Origin: Multifurca ochricompacta
Taxonomy: Eukaryota > Basidiomycota > Agaricomycetes > Russulales > Russulaceae
Length of the DNA stretch: 64,000 bases
Reading direction: 5' to 3'
Assembly (NCBI GenBank): GCA_022496185.1
Contig: WTXG01000003.1
Location: 1,240,001-1,304,000, forward strand
Part shown: positions 1 through 10,510 of the stretch, in pieces
Position numbering within the stretch: position 1 is the first letter of the stretch
Layout of the letters: every line of letters starts with the position of its first letter
The notes under the pieces: generated by a model
What the model saw: only the letters and a program-made list of their open reading frames with translations
The model's database searches: none
What the model was told of the DNA's origin: nothing
Translations under genes and position numbers: made by a program

Positions 1-101
1 GTTGCTAGTTGGTTTTCATCTGCACGTGATTCGTCATACGAGAGCGGTCATGTTCGTTGACGTTGACGTTGGCATTGGATTGGATTGATTTCTCGTTAAC
101 A

Positions 102-2057
102 ATGCCTCGTGAAATTGTCACTGTACAGATCGGCCAATGTGGCAATCAAAGTAGGCGTAATAGCAGCCCAGCTTTACAGTGCTCATAGGATCCGATTCTG
201 CGTTCCAGTGGGCTCAGTCTTCTGGCAACGCCTCTGCGCTGAGCATGGCATCAACAATGAGGGCATCCTCGAGGACTGGGCGACTGAAGGTGGTGACCGC
301 AAAGACGTGTTTTTTTACCAGGCTGACGACGAGCATTACATCCCTCGCGCGATCCTGATTGATCTCGAGCCACGGGTACGTGGAAAGCCTCTTGCTGCTC
401 TTCTAAGGCGATACCATGAACTCGCAAACCCATTCACATCCCCCAGGTCATCAACAATATATTGACTTCGCCTTTCGCGAATCTGTACAATCCGGAAAAT
501 ATCTTCATGTCAAAGGATGGCGGAGGTGCGGGAAACAACTGGGCTCAGGGATACTCGACGGGCGAGAAGCTGTACGAGGACATTATGGAAATGGTTGACC
601 GTGAAGCGGAAGGTAGCGACTCACTCGAGGTGTGCATCGTTTTTCTCTCTTCCTATTTCGTCATGGCCCAAGGGAGTCTTAAAGCGATGATATAATAACT
701 GAACCCTCGGAGCTTACAGGGATTCATGTTACTTCACTCGATCGCAGGCGGAACGGGCTCTGGGCTGGGCTCGTTTCTGCTCGAGCGGTTGAACGATAAG
801 TTCCCGAAGAAATTGGTGCAGACGTACTCGGTCTTTCCCAATGCACAAGAAGGCGACGTGGTGGTGCAGCCATACAACGCCTTGTTGACGCTTAAGCGGC
901 TCGCGAATCATGCCGACTCAGTCGTCGTGCTCGATAACGGCGCACTCGCGCGCATCAATGCAGACCGCTTGCATCTACAAACACCGTCATTCGACCAGAC
1001 AAACCAGCTCGTGCGTGCGGCTCCTTTGTTGCCTATGTAGTTTTCTCACCTTGAAACACGATGTGTAAGGTGTCCACGGTCATGGCGGCAAGCACGCAGA
1101 CACTACGGTACCCGGGATACATGAACAACGACCTAGTCGGCATCATAGCTTCACTCATCCCGACGCCACGTTGCCACTTTTTAATGACGTCCTACACGCC
1201 GTTCACTTCTGACTCGATCGATAAGGTAACAAGCGACTCGTCCCATCAGTTTGTCAGAGTGTTTATCTGACACTTCTGTTTATTTGTCTTGTTCTACCGA
1301 TGAAGGCCAAAACGATCCGGCGCACGACCGTGCTGGACGTGATGCGTCGTCTCCTACAACCGAAAAACAGGATGGTGTCAACCGTACCGAGTAAGACGGC
1401 ATGCTACATCTCGATTCTCAACATTATTCAAGGTGACGTCGACCCTACTGACGTACGCCCAGTTCCTGGCTGCCCAATCTTGAGGCCCTTGTGAAGATCG
1501 CCTTTTTCTTTCTACTTAACAGGTGCACCAATCACTCTTACGCATCCGGGAACGCCAACTTGCCAACTTTATCCCGTGGGGCCCGGCATCTATTCAAGTT
1601 GCGCTGACGCGTCGCTCTCCGTATGTGACAACGAACCACCGCGTCAGTGGACTCATGCTTGCAAACCACACAAGTATCGCCTCGGTGGGTGACCCAACCT
1701 CCACTCATGGGCACGCATACGCTCACCTTCCTTAGTTATTCAAGCGTATGTTGGATCAGTTTGATCGCTTAAGAAAGCGAAATGCTTTCCTTGAGCAATA
1801 CAAAAAGGAAAAGATGTTTGAGAATGGCCTGGAAGAATTTGACGACGCAAGGTACGCACTGTATCAGTTGCCTTTTCTGACCAGCTTCGATGAGTTATAC
1901 AACCTTAAGAGCAACGGCGGATGAACTGTTGAAGGAGTACAAGGCTTGTGAAAGCGCAGATTATATCTCATACGTTTGTGCTTTCCTCAATTAGTTCTTG
2001 TCTGCCTAATGTAATAGACATCCCCAGGGATCAACCGATGGCGAACCAGCTGGTTGA
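102..2057 (+). CDS. Gamma-tubulin
   Basis: Gamma-tubulin nucleates microtubules in the gamma-tubulin complex at the spindle pole body. The first exon encodes [16 protein letters not shown], the tubulin N-terminus. Later exons give the GTP-binding glycine loop ([10 protein letters not shown]), [10 protein letters not shown], and the gamma-type segment [20 protein letters not shown], which separates it from alpha- and beta-tubulin. About nine short introns interrupt it. The first joins the two halves of the codon after GNQ and restores GSVFWQRLC. The last exon ends GSTDGEPAG followed by TGA. The start ATG at 102 is fixed by the invariant MPRE beginning. The gene looks complete and undamaged. 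It is convergent with the MBF1 gene. Family assignment is very secure; individual exon edges are inferred. Confidence 0.95.
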
Positions 2058-2213
2058 TGTATCGGACGTCCAGAATTTCTTTATAGTGAAGCCAACGCTG
2101 CGATTAATGGGCGGGCACAACTAAGTATCTATGATCTAACAACCGAACAGTCGAGTGAAAGCAGAAAAAACGTGGAGGGTAGTTGTAATGGAAGCGACTA
2201 CGGAGAGAACGAA

Positions 2214-2990
2214 TCACGACTTCTTCGGACCCTCCAGCTTTTTACCAATGTCATTACCTAGGAATCGTTATGAGAATGCAAAAAAACGGTGGAGGCAGAA
2301 ACTGGGAAGACAAACCTCGTAGCTTGACGGCAAGGACACGCTCGAGCTTGGAGAGAATCTGTGCGTTAGGAATGGCCTTGCCGGACTCGTAGTCTTGCAG
2401 CACAGACGGCTTTTCGTTAATTTTTTGAGCGACATCCTTCTGCGAGAGTTTCAAGTCCATACGTGCGGTTTGCATTGCCTATGCGTGGTAAATACATGAG
2501 ATGAGACAGCGCAATAAGTGGTGGTGGTGGTGGTGGTGGTAAAGGAGGTAAAAAATACTCACACGTCCGACGCTGGGTGCCACCTTCGTTGGGGGAGCAA
2601 CTTCATTCTCGCGGTCAAGCTTGACTATACGTTGGTGATCGGTAGCTAGAAGATGAAAGGTAAGCCAAGGTGAGGCAATGAAAGGATGTGTATTGTAATG
2701 GGTGCATTCACTTTGATGGGCTTTGTTCACTCCGCCGCTAATCTTCTTCTCTGTTGAGACGACAGCACCTGTTCGGCGGGCCTTCCGACGATGACGAGTT
2801 ACACGCTGACTTTAAAAATAAAAATGATGAAGGACTTACAGCTAAAGGAAGGAAGAAGGATGTGATGTAATGTGACGTGGTGAATTCCAACTGGGGACGT
2901 ACCATTGAGGTCTGAGGCATTTCTGGTAACCTTTGGAGCCTTTGCCTTGCTACCAATAACAGTTGTTGAGTCCCAGTCGACGCTACTCAT
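2214..2990 (-). CDS. MBF1: Multiprotein bridging factor 1 (MBF1)
   Basis: MBF1 is a small coactivator that bridges TBP and bZIP activators such as Gcn4, and it also acts at collided ribosomes. Exon 1 (ATG at 2988-2990) gives [20 protein letters not shown]. The next exons give [20 protein letters not shown] and [18 protein letters not shown]. The following exon holds the Cro/C1-type helix-turn-helix ([20 protein letters not shown], then [20 protein letters not shown]). A last small exon supplies [14 protein letters not shown] and the stop, which is the usual fungal C-terminus. There are about four introns. The intron before the helix-turn-helix exon carries a trinucleotide repeat around 2518-2540. 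Length (about 150 aa) and domain order fit the family well. Confidence 0.93.
2518..2540. repeat. (GTG)n microsatellite in an MBF1 intron
   Basis: About eight tandem GTG units (CAC on the gene strand) lie inside the MBF1 intron upstream of the helix-turn-helix exon. Read through without splicing, the minus strand would give a run of histidines, which is not part of the protein. Confidence 0.8.
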
Positions 2991-3122
2991 TGTAAGGCAG
3001 AGATAAGTAAAGAAAAACAAAAAGGGGGGGAAGATAGAGGAAGAGGAAGAAGAGTGTAATGTAAGTGTACGTAGCATAGCCAAGCCAAGTCATCTCTGCT
3101 GCTGACTCATCAACTCATCAAC

Positions 3123-3893
3123 TCATTCCTTCGGCCCCGGTGTTGGGGGGACAACATCCCTCTCCCATCCCTCGTCCAGTAACCATTCAATCTGCCTATC
3201 ATCCAAGGAAGCCAGGTCGTCCAACTCCCAACTCGTACATAGATCTACCATCCATTTCATCCGCCTCTTGCTGATATCCCCACCGACCCCCGGTGCACGC
3301 TCCTTGAGCTTGTCTCTCAACAGTCCAACCTTCTCAATTGCTTCACCCACTCCTTTTGGAATACTCTCTTCTATTCGTCTCCTAATAATATTGGCCAACT
3401 TGGGACTTTTGCCGTTCGTTGAGACCATGATCTGTAGTGGGCCCTGCCGAATCTGGGAGCCAAAGTAAAAATCACAGTACGAAGGATCGTCTGCAACGTT
3501 GACTGGAATTCGGCGCGCTCTGCACCAAGTGCCAATATTCCTTGAGAGTTCGACATCGTCAATGGCCGTTAGGACCATATCTACGTCGTCCAAATCTGTA
3601 GTTACGAATGTACGATCATGGAATACGATGTGGCTGTTCGAGTCCTTATTGTCGATGAACGACTGTGTTTGTTCGTTCAGACCCTGAAAGGGTGAAATGA
3701 CGGTCACTTTGGCCCCAGCGGCCAGGACATCCTGAATTCGACTGGATGCAACTTTTCCGCCTCCGACAATCAAAACATGTTTTTCTTTGAGTTGCCAAGC
3801 AATAAGTAAAGAGCCAGAGCGAGAGTCAGAATCAGAACCAGGCATAGGCACTGTCATAGATAGTAGGGAAGGGAAGTGTGTCACTTTCCACAC
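3123..3893 (-). CDS. MET8: Siroheme biosynthesis dehydrogenase/ferrochelatase, Met8-like
   Basis: Met8 converts precorrin-2 to sirohydrochlorin with NAD+ and inserts iron to give siroheme, the cofactor of sulfite and nitrite reductase. The gene is intronless and encodes 256 aa, close to the 274 aa of yeast Met8. An N-terminal Rossmann motif (HVLIVGGGKVASSRIQDVL, about residues 39-57) is followed by ADDPSYCDFYFGSQIRQGPL, which contains the conserved Asp region of the dual active site, and by STNGKSPKLANIIRRRIE. Met8 proteins lack the SUMT methyltransferase domain found in bacterial CysG, and none is present here. The first ATG (3893) may be upstream of the true start: a second Met twelve residues later is also plausible. 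It is divergent from the tetraspanin gene. Confidence 0.92.
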   Translation of the reverse strand: MWKVTHFPSLLSMTVPMPGSDSDSRSGSLLIAWQLKEKHVLIVGGGKVASSRIQDVLAAGAKVTVISPFQGLNEQTQSFIDNKDSNSHIVFHDRTFVTTDLDDVDMVLTAIDDVELSRNIGTWCRARRIPVNVADDPSYCDFYFGSQIRQGPLQIMVSTNGKSPKLANIIRRRIEESIPKGVGEAIEKVGLLRDKLKERAPGVGGDISKRRMKWMVDLCTSWELDDLASLDDRQIEWLLDEGWERDVVPPTPGPKE

Positions 3894-4442
3894 AGACCTC
3901 GTGTCCTCGTGTCATTGTCATTGTTATGGAGACAAGACAATGAAAACGAAACGTTATTACTTTTTATTTTCCTCTTGCTTTCTTTCTTTCTTACTATTCC
4001 TTGGCTGGGTAAACGGTTTTTTTAAAAGGTCTCGGATCATTTTGTTGTGTTGCTACAGTAGTCGTAGTCAAGTCCCGCGGGTATCATCGCCTCCTGTTGG
4101 CAAGTTTCCCTTTACTTTTAATTCACTTTACTTCCCTTCCCTTCCCTTTCCTTTCCTTTCCCCTCCACCCCCACCACTCTTTTCGCTTTCTTTCAGGGTG
4201 CGACGCTCCCTCCTTTGGACTTCACTAATTTTCCTCTTTCCCCAGACGTTGACCGTCACCCCTTCCTTTCTGTTGTCAATCCCTTTTATCTTTCTGGTGC
4301 TGGTCCCCTAGTCTATCCTTATCTCACAGAGAAAGGTCTTGTACCCCAACTGTCTTTCATTTCAACAATCGTGCGCATCCTCTCATTTTCCACCCGTTAT
4401 CACCTGACACTCGCGCAGCTTTAACAGCGCTAACAAGTGGAA
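3894..4442. promoter_or_regulatory. Divergent intergenic region with pyrimidine-rich tract
   Basis: This 549-nt gap separates the divergent MET8 and tetraspanin genes and should hold both promoters. I see no convincing gene in it. The tetraspanin side has a strong C/T-rich tract at about 4130-4200, of the kind common just upstream of fungal transcription starts. The promoter role is inferred from position and composition only. Confidence 0.5.
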
Positions 4443-5340
4443 ATGCCGTCAAAATACCTACATGGTTTTTATGCTTTCTTCACGCTCAGCATTGCTGTCT
4501 CCGGCATAGTATCTATCGTCTTCTCGCTCCTATGGAGGAGGAGTGACTTGCTTTTGAATATGACCTTTAGTCATGCCGACCTGACTGGTACGTGTTCAAT
4601 TCACCCTTTATTCTCTTCTTCCAACCTTATCTTCATCAGCTGGGCTTGCGGTGGGCATTGCGCTTTTGCTTACTAGCTCCTTGTCTGTCGGAGCAATCAT
4701 CCAGCGGAATCATGTCACCATTGGCCTCGTCATTCTAAATTGGGCTCTCATCGCAGACGCTGTCATCGTACTTGTCGTTGGCTCCTTTATCTGGTTCTAT
4801 ACCCTCCGCGAGCGTTCCGAGTTTCATACCCAATACGCCAAGCTGCAGTCGTCACAGCGCATCACCATCCAGGACCAGGTAACATCGCCATCACCACCTT
4901 TACCTTGTCTCTAACCCTATCTGCGTACTGCGATTAGTTTAATTGCTGCGGATATTTCAACGCATCTGATCTAATTGAATTTGGTGGAAGCTTTTGCCAG
5001 AACTCAACCTTCGCCAACGCACTCAATATCACTATTACGAGCAACTTCTGTGTCACACCCGTTACTAAGCATGCTGATACGTCCTTAAACAATGTGTTCT
5101 CGTATGTGCAACCCTTTCCTGTGCCACATGTCAAATCATGACCCATTTCCAGGACCATATATGGTTTTATGGCAGGCATCATCGGGCTATTCCTCTCGTC
5201 GCTCTGTGTCATTAAAGTCGTGCGTGCTTCAATTCTACTTGTTACCTGTCTCGATACCGACGGTAGTTGTTTTGCAGAGGCAAGAAATCGAACGATTCAG
5301 GAAGATCGACACAAAGCGTGGAGGGAAGGGTTTTGTCTAA
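4443..5340 (+). CDS. Tetraspanin-like four-pass membrane protein
   Basis: Tetraspanins organise membrane microdomains; in fungi the PLS1 type is needed for appressorium function and TSP2 is basidiomycete-specific. The start ATG at 4443 gives MPSKYLHGFYAFFTLSIAVS. Four hydrophobic segments are visible: FYAFFTLSIAVSGIVSIVFS, VGIALLLTSSLSVGAI, LVILNWALIADAVIVLVVGS, and the late GFMAGIIGLFLSSLCVIKV. The large extracellular loop between the third and fourth carries the diagnostic CCG motif (FNCCGYFN) and two further cysteines (FCQ, FCV), plus NxS/T sites. The short basic tail ends KRGGKGFV. About five short introns interrupt it, including one beginning GTGCGTGC after CVIKV. It is clearly a tetraspanin; whether it is the PLS1 or TSP2 class cannot be decided by eye. 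Confidence 0.85.
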
Positions 5341-5747
5341 CGCAAACACCATCATCGCCTTCTCATTCCTTAGTGTCGCCTCCAAGTCAACGCTTCTACC
5401 AGTCCCTGCGTTGACACCTTCCTCTTACCTTGATTATAGCTCGAAATTTAGCAAATTTAACAAAGACTGTTGCTTTCCACGTTTACTTCATTTCACAACA
5501 TTTTCATTTTCTGTTGCCTTCAGAATTCAGCTCCCAGGGTAGTAGAGAGTGGAGCAGCGCTGTATCAACATAATCTGTACCCTTAGGCACAGCCATCAGT
5601 TTCAGATGATGTAAATGTAACAGTAACAACACAAGCAATGTTTGCCGTAAGCGTGGCCGTAGATAACGGTTCACCTACCCTCAAATCGTTTCCTTTTGGT
5701 TGATCATGGTCTTGTAAGACCATAAGCCATCTCATTGACTATCCAAT
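5341..5747. other. Intergenic stretch, no gene seen
   Basis: This 407-nt stretch holds the 3' end region of the tetraspanin gene and the promoter of the methyltransferase gene. Short reading frames exist but show no family features or splice continuity. Nothing else is supported. Confidence 0.5.
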
Positions 5748-6744
5748 ATGCCAAAAACCTCCCGGCGTAAACTCCCCGTAACGCTTGCTGAGAAACATGG
5801 TTCGTCCAGTACATCGCGTACCAGCCGCACTGTGATCCGTAGATTTCACACCCTGCTCAAACAACAAAAGAGCGTCCAAGGCGATACATTGGCAATTATA
5901 AACCGTGAGATAGAGGATTTGGGTGGTCTAGAGGCGTATCAACGCATGTCATGTATTGGACAAAGCAGTGACAGAGGCGGAGGGTGCGAGAAGGTGTTAC
6001 TTAGTTGGTTGAAACAAATGGGCTGGGCGGACAGAAAATCAAAGGGGAATCAGAGGCACAGGTAAGTGGTGTTTTGATTCCAGAACTAAACTCTACACTG
6101 TCTCTAGATTGCTCGAGGTCGGCGCCATCAAGTCCGACAATTTTCGCGCCTGTGCATCTTGGATAGATGTAACGGCGATCGACCTGCATTCACGACACCC
6201 GTCCATCTTGGAACAGGATTTTTTACTCATGGATCAAAGCCAGCATCGCGAGGCATGGGATATTATTAGCCTCAGCCTGGTCATTAATTTCGTTCCAGAT
6301 GGGAAGGACCGCGGTGCGCTCATCATCTGTCGGCCATCGGAGCTCTTTCCACCCACACTGATAAGCAACATCGGTCGGTCGGAATATTACAGGGCGGATG
6401 CTGACCCAAGCGCATTCAATACTGCGTCCCAACGGGCTGTGTTTTCTTGCCGTGAGTTTTGTCGAACTTCTTCATTATTGCACTTCTGACCAGAACCATA
6501 GCTTCCTCTGCCTTGTGTCAACAATTCGCGTTACATGACACTGGAGCACATGAGGGAGCTCATGAATGCGGTGGGCTTTTCTCAGTTAGAAGAACGATGG
6601 AAGCCCGGAGGGAAGATGATATATTGGTTATACCAGAAGCAAAGGTCACCGCAGGAGAGCCGCTCCGCTGACGAGGTGTACTTTAGCAGGAAGAAGGTAC
6701 TCCGTCAAGGGGGTTTTAGGAATAATTTTCACGTTTTGTTATAA
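5748..6744 (+). CDS. BMT2: 25S rRNA adenine-N1 methyltransferase (Bmt2-like)
   Basis: Bmt2 is a nucleolar SAM-dependent enzyme that makes one m1A in the large-subunit rRNA. The protein starts MPKTSRRKLPVTLAEKHG, with the basic N-terminus typical of the family. The methyltransferase core follows: RLLEVGAIKSDNFRACASW (SAM-binding motif), IDLHSRHPSILEQDFL, and EAWDIISLSLVINFVPDG. Three introns are clear. The second restores KDRGRMLTQAHSILRPNGLC, and the third joins FLA to LPLPCVNNSRYMTLEHM, both strongly conserved. The C-terminal exon gives GFSQLEERWKPGGKMIYWLY and ends at 6744. Reading frame and domain order are intact. It is followed 82 nt later by a same-strand phosphoesterase gene. Confidence 0.9.
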
Positions 6745-6826
6745 TGGATTAGGTGTTGGAGATTATCATGATCAGATCTTTATTATCATCATAATCCATC
6801 CAACATCATCGTTGTCATCCTGAAGG

Positions 6827-9539
6827 ATGACGATTCGACTCCCAATTCTACACTGGAACGACGTCTATCGTGTTAGACCCCAGAAAGTATCCCCCACGTC
6901 TTCTGAGACCATAGATGTAACTCAGTTCGCTGGTCTCCTTGATGACATTCGCGATCAGTGGCCGATACGAGGGGATGGAAACCGAGATGGCCTCTCGTTG
7001 TTTTCGGGCGATGTATTTGCACCAAGTGTAGACAGTTCTGTGACTAGAGGGAGCCACATGGTGTGCCCATTACTCGCTCGGTAACGTCTGGTGTAATGTG
7101 AAGGTATTGAGCTCCTTCAGGTACCAGTTATGAACACGCTCGCTCCTGATGTATCTCTCGTGGGTAAGGCTCCAGCCAGTGTGCAGTTCAGTGTGATCAT
7201 ACTCACTATGTCCGTTCCATCCAGGAAATCACGACTTTGATTTCGGTAAGCCCAACTATCCATTTCATTACACGCTGAGGTTAATAACCCCTTCAGGATA
7301 TCCACATCTTTGCACGCTGATTCAAGATACCAAGTTTGTGAGTAATTTATGCGTCATACACTGGACTGTATTGTAACACGTCTGTTGGTACACTAGCCGT
7401 GGCTTTTAAGCAATATCGTTGACACTACTACATCTCGAGCTCCGGAGCACCTTTTGGAATTCTATGTATTAGAAAGGAGGGGAGTCACCATCGGATTCAT
7501 TGGACTCGTCGAAAAGTGAAACCCGACTCTTTAATTTTTTAGGCTGAAGCTGATGTCACCGCAGAGAATGGATCGGAACAGTGCCGTCGTGGCCTTCAAC
7601 CTTTGTGTATCAAGACATGGCAGAGACGGGGAGGCGATTGTCTCAATTACTTCGTGATCCCGCGGGTCAGTATAAATGCGATATTATCATTGCTCTTTCA
7701 CACGCACGGTAAGCTTCGCACAACCTCCGGCGTATCTTCCCTCAAATCGCCTTCCAGACTCCCTAATGTAAGTGCCGAGACTATCGCGGAGCCGTGATGA
7801 ATTAATTAACTTTTCGAATCAGGACATACAACTTGCTAAGCGGCTACTCGCATTAACTCCTTCATCCCAGTCGTCCTCAGACATCGCCAACGAGCACGGT
7901 GTGGACATCATTCTTGGTGGCCATGATCATCTCTATTTTGTGGGACGTGGGGTTAACAAATGGGACAACTACAGCCTTTCTGATCATGTCCTTGGTGCAG
8001 AAGAAGATAATGGTGATGCTTTAATCGTCAAAAGCGGGACAGATTTTCGTGACCTCAGCGAGATCTGGTTAGAGCTTAAAAACGCGCCGGAAGGAAGTAT
8101 TAGGAGAAAGCTAATCAGCAGGGCTACCGGTAAGTGAGTGCTGTATGGAAATGCTGAAAGCTGAGACATGTAAATGTCATATGTCTGCCAAGGAAAACGT
8201 CACGAAATTAGTCCAAGGATGCGATCCTGTCAAACTCTTCGCAAAGTCCTTGACAATATCCTCAAATCTGTTGGCGCTTCTCTTAAAGCGCCTTTATGCA
8301 AACTTTCGGCCGAGCTGGACGTCCGGTCTCAGCTCATTCGGACAACAGAGGTACGGTCATCCGCGATCGTCCAAGGCCCTCCATCGGACATGATCTTTTC
8401 CAGTCTGCCAGCGCAGACTGGTTCGCAGATATCTTACGGCACACGTACGATGACGCATTGTGCACAAAGGGGTTTGAAGGAGGAGTGGATGGCGTTTTCA
8501 TCTGCGCTGGCATGCTGCGTGGGGATTCTGTGTACGGACCTGGTATAAGTATTCTTTCGTTTCCCAGCATGCATTGTCTCATGGTATTGTTCGTAGGGTT
8601 TTTGACCCTAGGAGATGTTCTGGAAATTCTCCCATTTGAGGACCCTTTGGTGGTTCTGGAAATCAGCGGTAAGACATTATGGGACGCTCTGGAAGCGTCT
8701 TTGTCAACCTGGCCGGCTCAAGAGGGGTAAGTGGTTTGTCATTTTTACTGAGATGCCTATCACTTCATGTCTCCGTCATCGAGATTTTAGGAGATTCCCT
8801 GTGATCTCCGGATTCCGCGTATCCTGGGATTCCCGCCGTCCATCTGGTCAGCGTGTCCTGGGCGTGTGGCTCCAGGAAGAGCAGGCTGACGACGCATCAA
8901 TCATGTCTAATGACAGTGGCCGTTCGACCCCAGCCCTGAAGGAGGGCGAGCTTATCCCTCGGACGATACCAAACCCAAGTATAAGATCCTGACGAGGGAG
9001 TACATGGCACAAGGACACGATGGCTTCATACCGTTCAAAGGAAATAAATATCTGATCGACGATGAGTCAGGACAGATAACGAGCACCGTCGTAAGGAAAT
9101 ATCTGCTAGGTTCTTCAATTATCGCTTGTGCACAAACCTAGATTACTAACGGACGGCTGTAGGGTCACGGTTCATTTCGAAGCTAGCCCGCTTCAGCGAG
9201 TCCCAAAACCACCTGCACGAAGAAACGCACAGAATTATCCAAAACGAGCGGGCTCGTCTGAAGAAGACCGATTCCCGTCATAACACGGCAGTTGAGCATT
9301 GGAAAAAATCCCTGTCGTCTGCCTTGCGCTGGTCAAGATCTCGAAGGCATTTCCGTGACTACATTCATATAACCTCAAAGGAACATATGAGCGGAGTTGA
9401 CTGCTTCGACGGTGCTAAACAGCGTGCTGGTAAACCCCAGGGCGAGGGTGGTACTTGGAACGAATCGCCAACAAATGAAGGCCTGCTGGTTGTACATCCG
9501 TGGGTCGATGGCAGGCTGAGGGATGAAGCACAGGAATAG
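6827..9539 (+). CDS. 5'-nucleotidase-family metallophosphoesterase
   Basis: This is a dinuclear-metal phosphoesterase of the UshA/5'-nucleotidase family, which removes phosphate from nucleotides or related molecules. The N-terminal calcineurin-like domain shows the expected metal ligands in order: LHWNDVYRV, LFSGDVFAPS, VGNHDFDFG (rebuilt over an intron), and ILGGHDHLYF. The C-terminal domain has GVDGVFICAGMLRGDSVYG and LTLGDVLEILPFEDPLVVLE, the substrate-binding half. A late segment reads LTREYMAQGHDGFIPFKG. After this comes a charged tail of roughly 140 residues ending GRLRDEAQE. About ten introns are present. I see no signal peptide or GPI signal, so a cytosolic enzyme is likely. The substrate cannot be told from sequence. 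Confidence 0.87.
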
Positions 9540-9628
9540 AAGTTGAAAATATCTGGTGTTTGTCTGTATACTGCAAGAGGGGCGGTGTCAGGCGTGATTA
9601 GAAGAGAAAGTTGTGAGTCCAAGCGGCC

Positions 9629-10328
9629 TTAGGAATCGGAAGTAATCTGCGAAACGATTGGCTTTGTTGGCACGTCGCCAGATGCGCTTCTTGCAACATG
9701 CGTAAAATATCCCGCTGCAGTACCTAAACCGGCACCACCGAAAATCACTAAAGAGGGGAACCACTGTAATTTCTGGATAGTGCGCAGGTTTGGACAGAAA
9801 CTTACGATGAACAGCCGTCCCTCGTCTCCAAAAGATTGTAGGAATGAGTACAGCGCAGAGGAGTGCGCCGATTGTCGCATGATCATCCGCTCTAAGGGAA
9901 TCTGTCTGTGAGAGGAGAGGTGGGTAACGCGTCAGGGATTGTGACACGAAAATAAGGGAAAGTAGGAGCACGTTGTATACTGCGCGAAGTCTGCGCGAGA
10001 GAAGTGTTTGTGAACTTGAATTTGAGGACCTGACATATTCAAGGGCCCCACCGGCAGCAATCCCTGATTATACACGTGAGATATAGATGAAAACACTGGG
10101 TCATCCTGTTGTGCTCACCAGCCGCTCCGCCAAGCCACGTTGCACGCAGGAGACGGTTGACTGAAAGGTGCCCCTTCCCCTTTCGAAAGATACTGAAACC
10201 CGCATAGACCGGTGGGTTATAACCGAAAATAATTGATAGCCTTTTGTCATAGAACGTCGAACAAGATATTGGGTATCAGCGAGGCGCACATGTTCCAGGT
10301 CAACAACATCTTCTGCAGAGGAAGACAT
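9629..10328 (-). pseudogene. Small membrane protein with apparent 1-nt frameshift
   Basis: Exon 1 begins MSSSAEDVVDLEHVRLADTQ and then YLVRRSMTKGYQLFSVIT. From there the open frame continues only one base out of register, as PPVYAGFSIFRKGKGHLSVN and LLRATWLGGAAG. A GTGAGC donor (10118) then leads to GIAAGGALEYVRSS and two hydrophobic segments, NVLLLSLIFVSQSLT and TIGALLCAVLIPTIF. A final exon gives IFGGAGLGTAAGYFTHVARS and ends KPIVSQITSDS. Exon 1 is 210 nt, which leaves the wrong phase for exon 2; one additional C in the short C-run at 10214-10216 would make all exons agree. It could therefore be a real gene with an assembly error, or a recently broken gene. The family is unknown to me. It may be a mitochondrial or ER membrane protein of about 210 aa. 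Confidence 0.6.
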
Positions 10329-10510
10329 GGTAGGCCGGAAAGTTACGGCCCGGCAGGAGTGTGAGTTGGGTTTGGGTTTGTTTTTGTTTTGTTTGTTTTG
10401 TTACGATGTTACGCTGGCTATGTGACATTGTGACATTGACCTCAGAGCCTCAGCCTCCGTCACTCGTTCCTTTCACTTTGCCACTTTGCCCTTAACCATT
10501 AACCAAATTC

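Noticed and set aside
2479..2730. Minus-strand frame with a run of histidines
   Set aside because: It is read-through of an MBF1 intron over the GTG repeat; splicing removes it and the flanking exons join correctly.
5169..5542. Overlapping plus-strand frames after the tetraspanin end
   Set aside because: Shadows of the last tetraspanin exons and intron plus low-complexity sequence; no family features.
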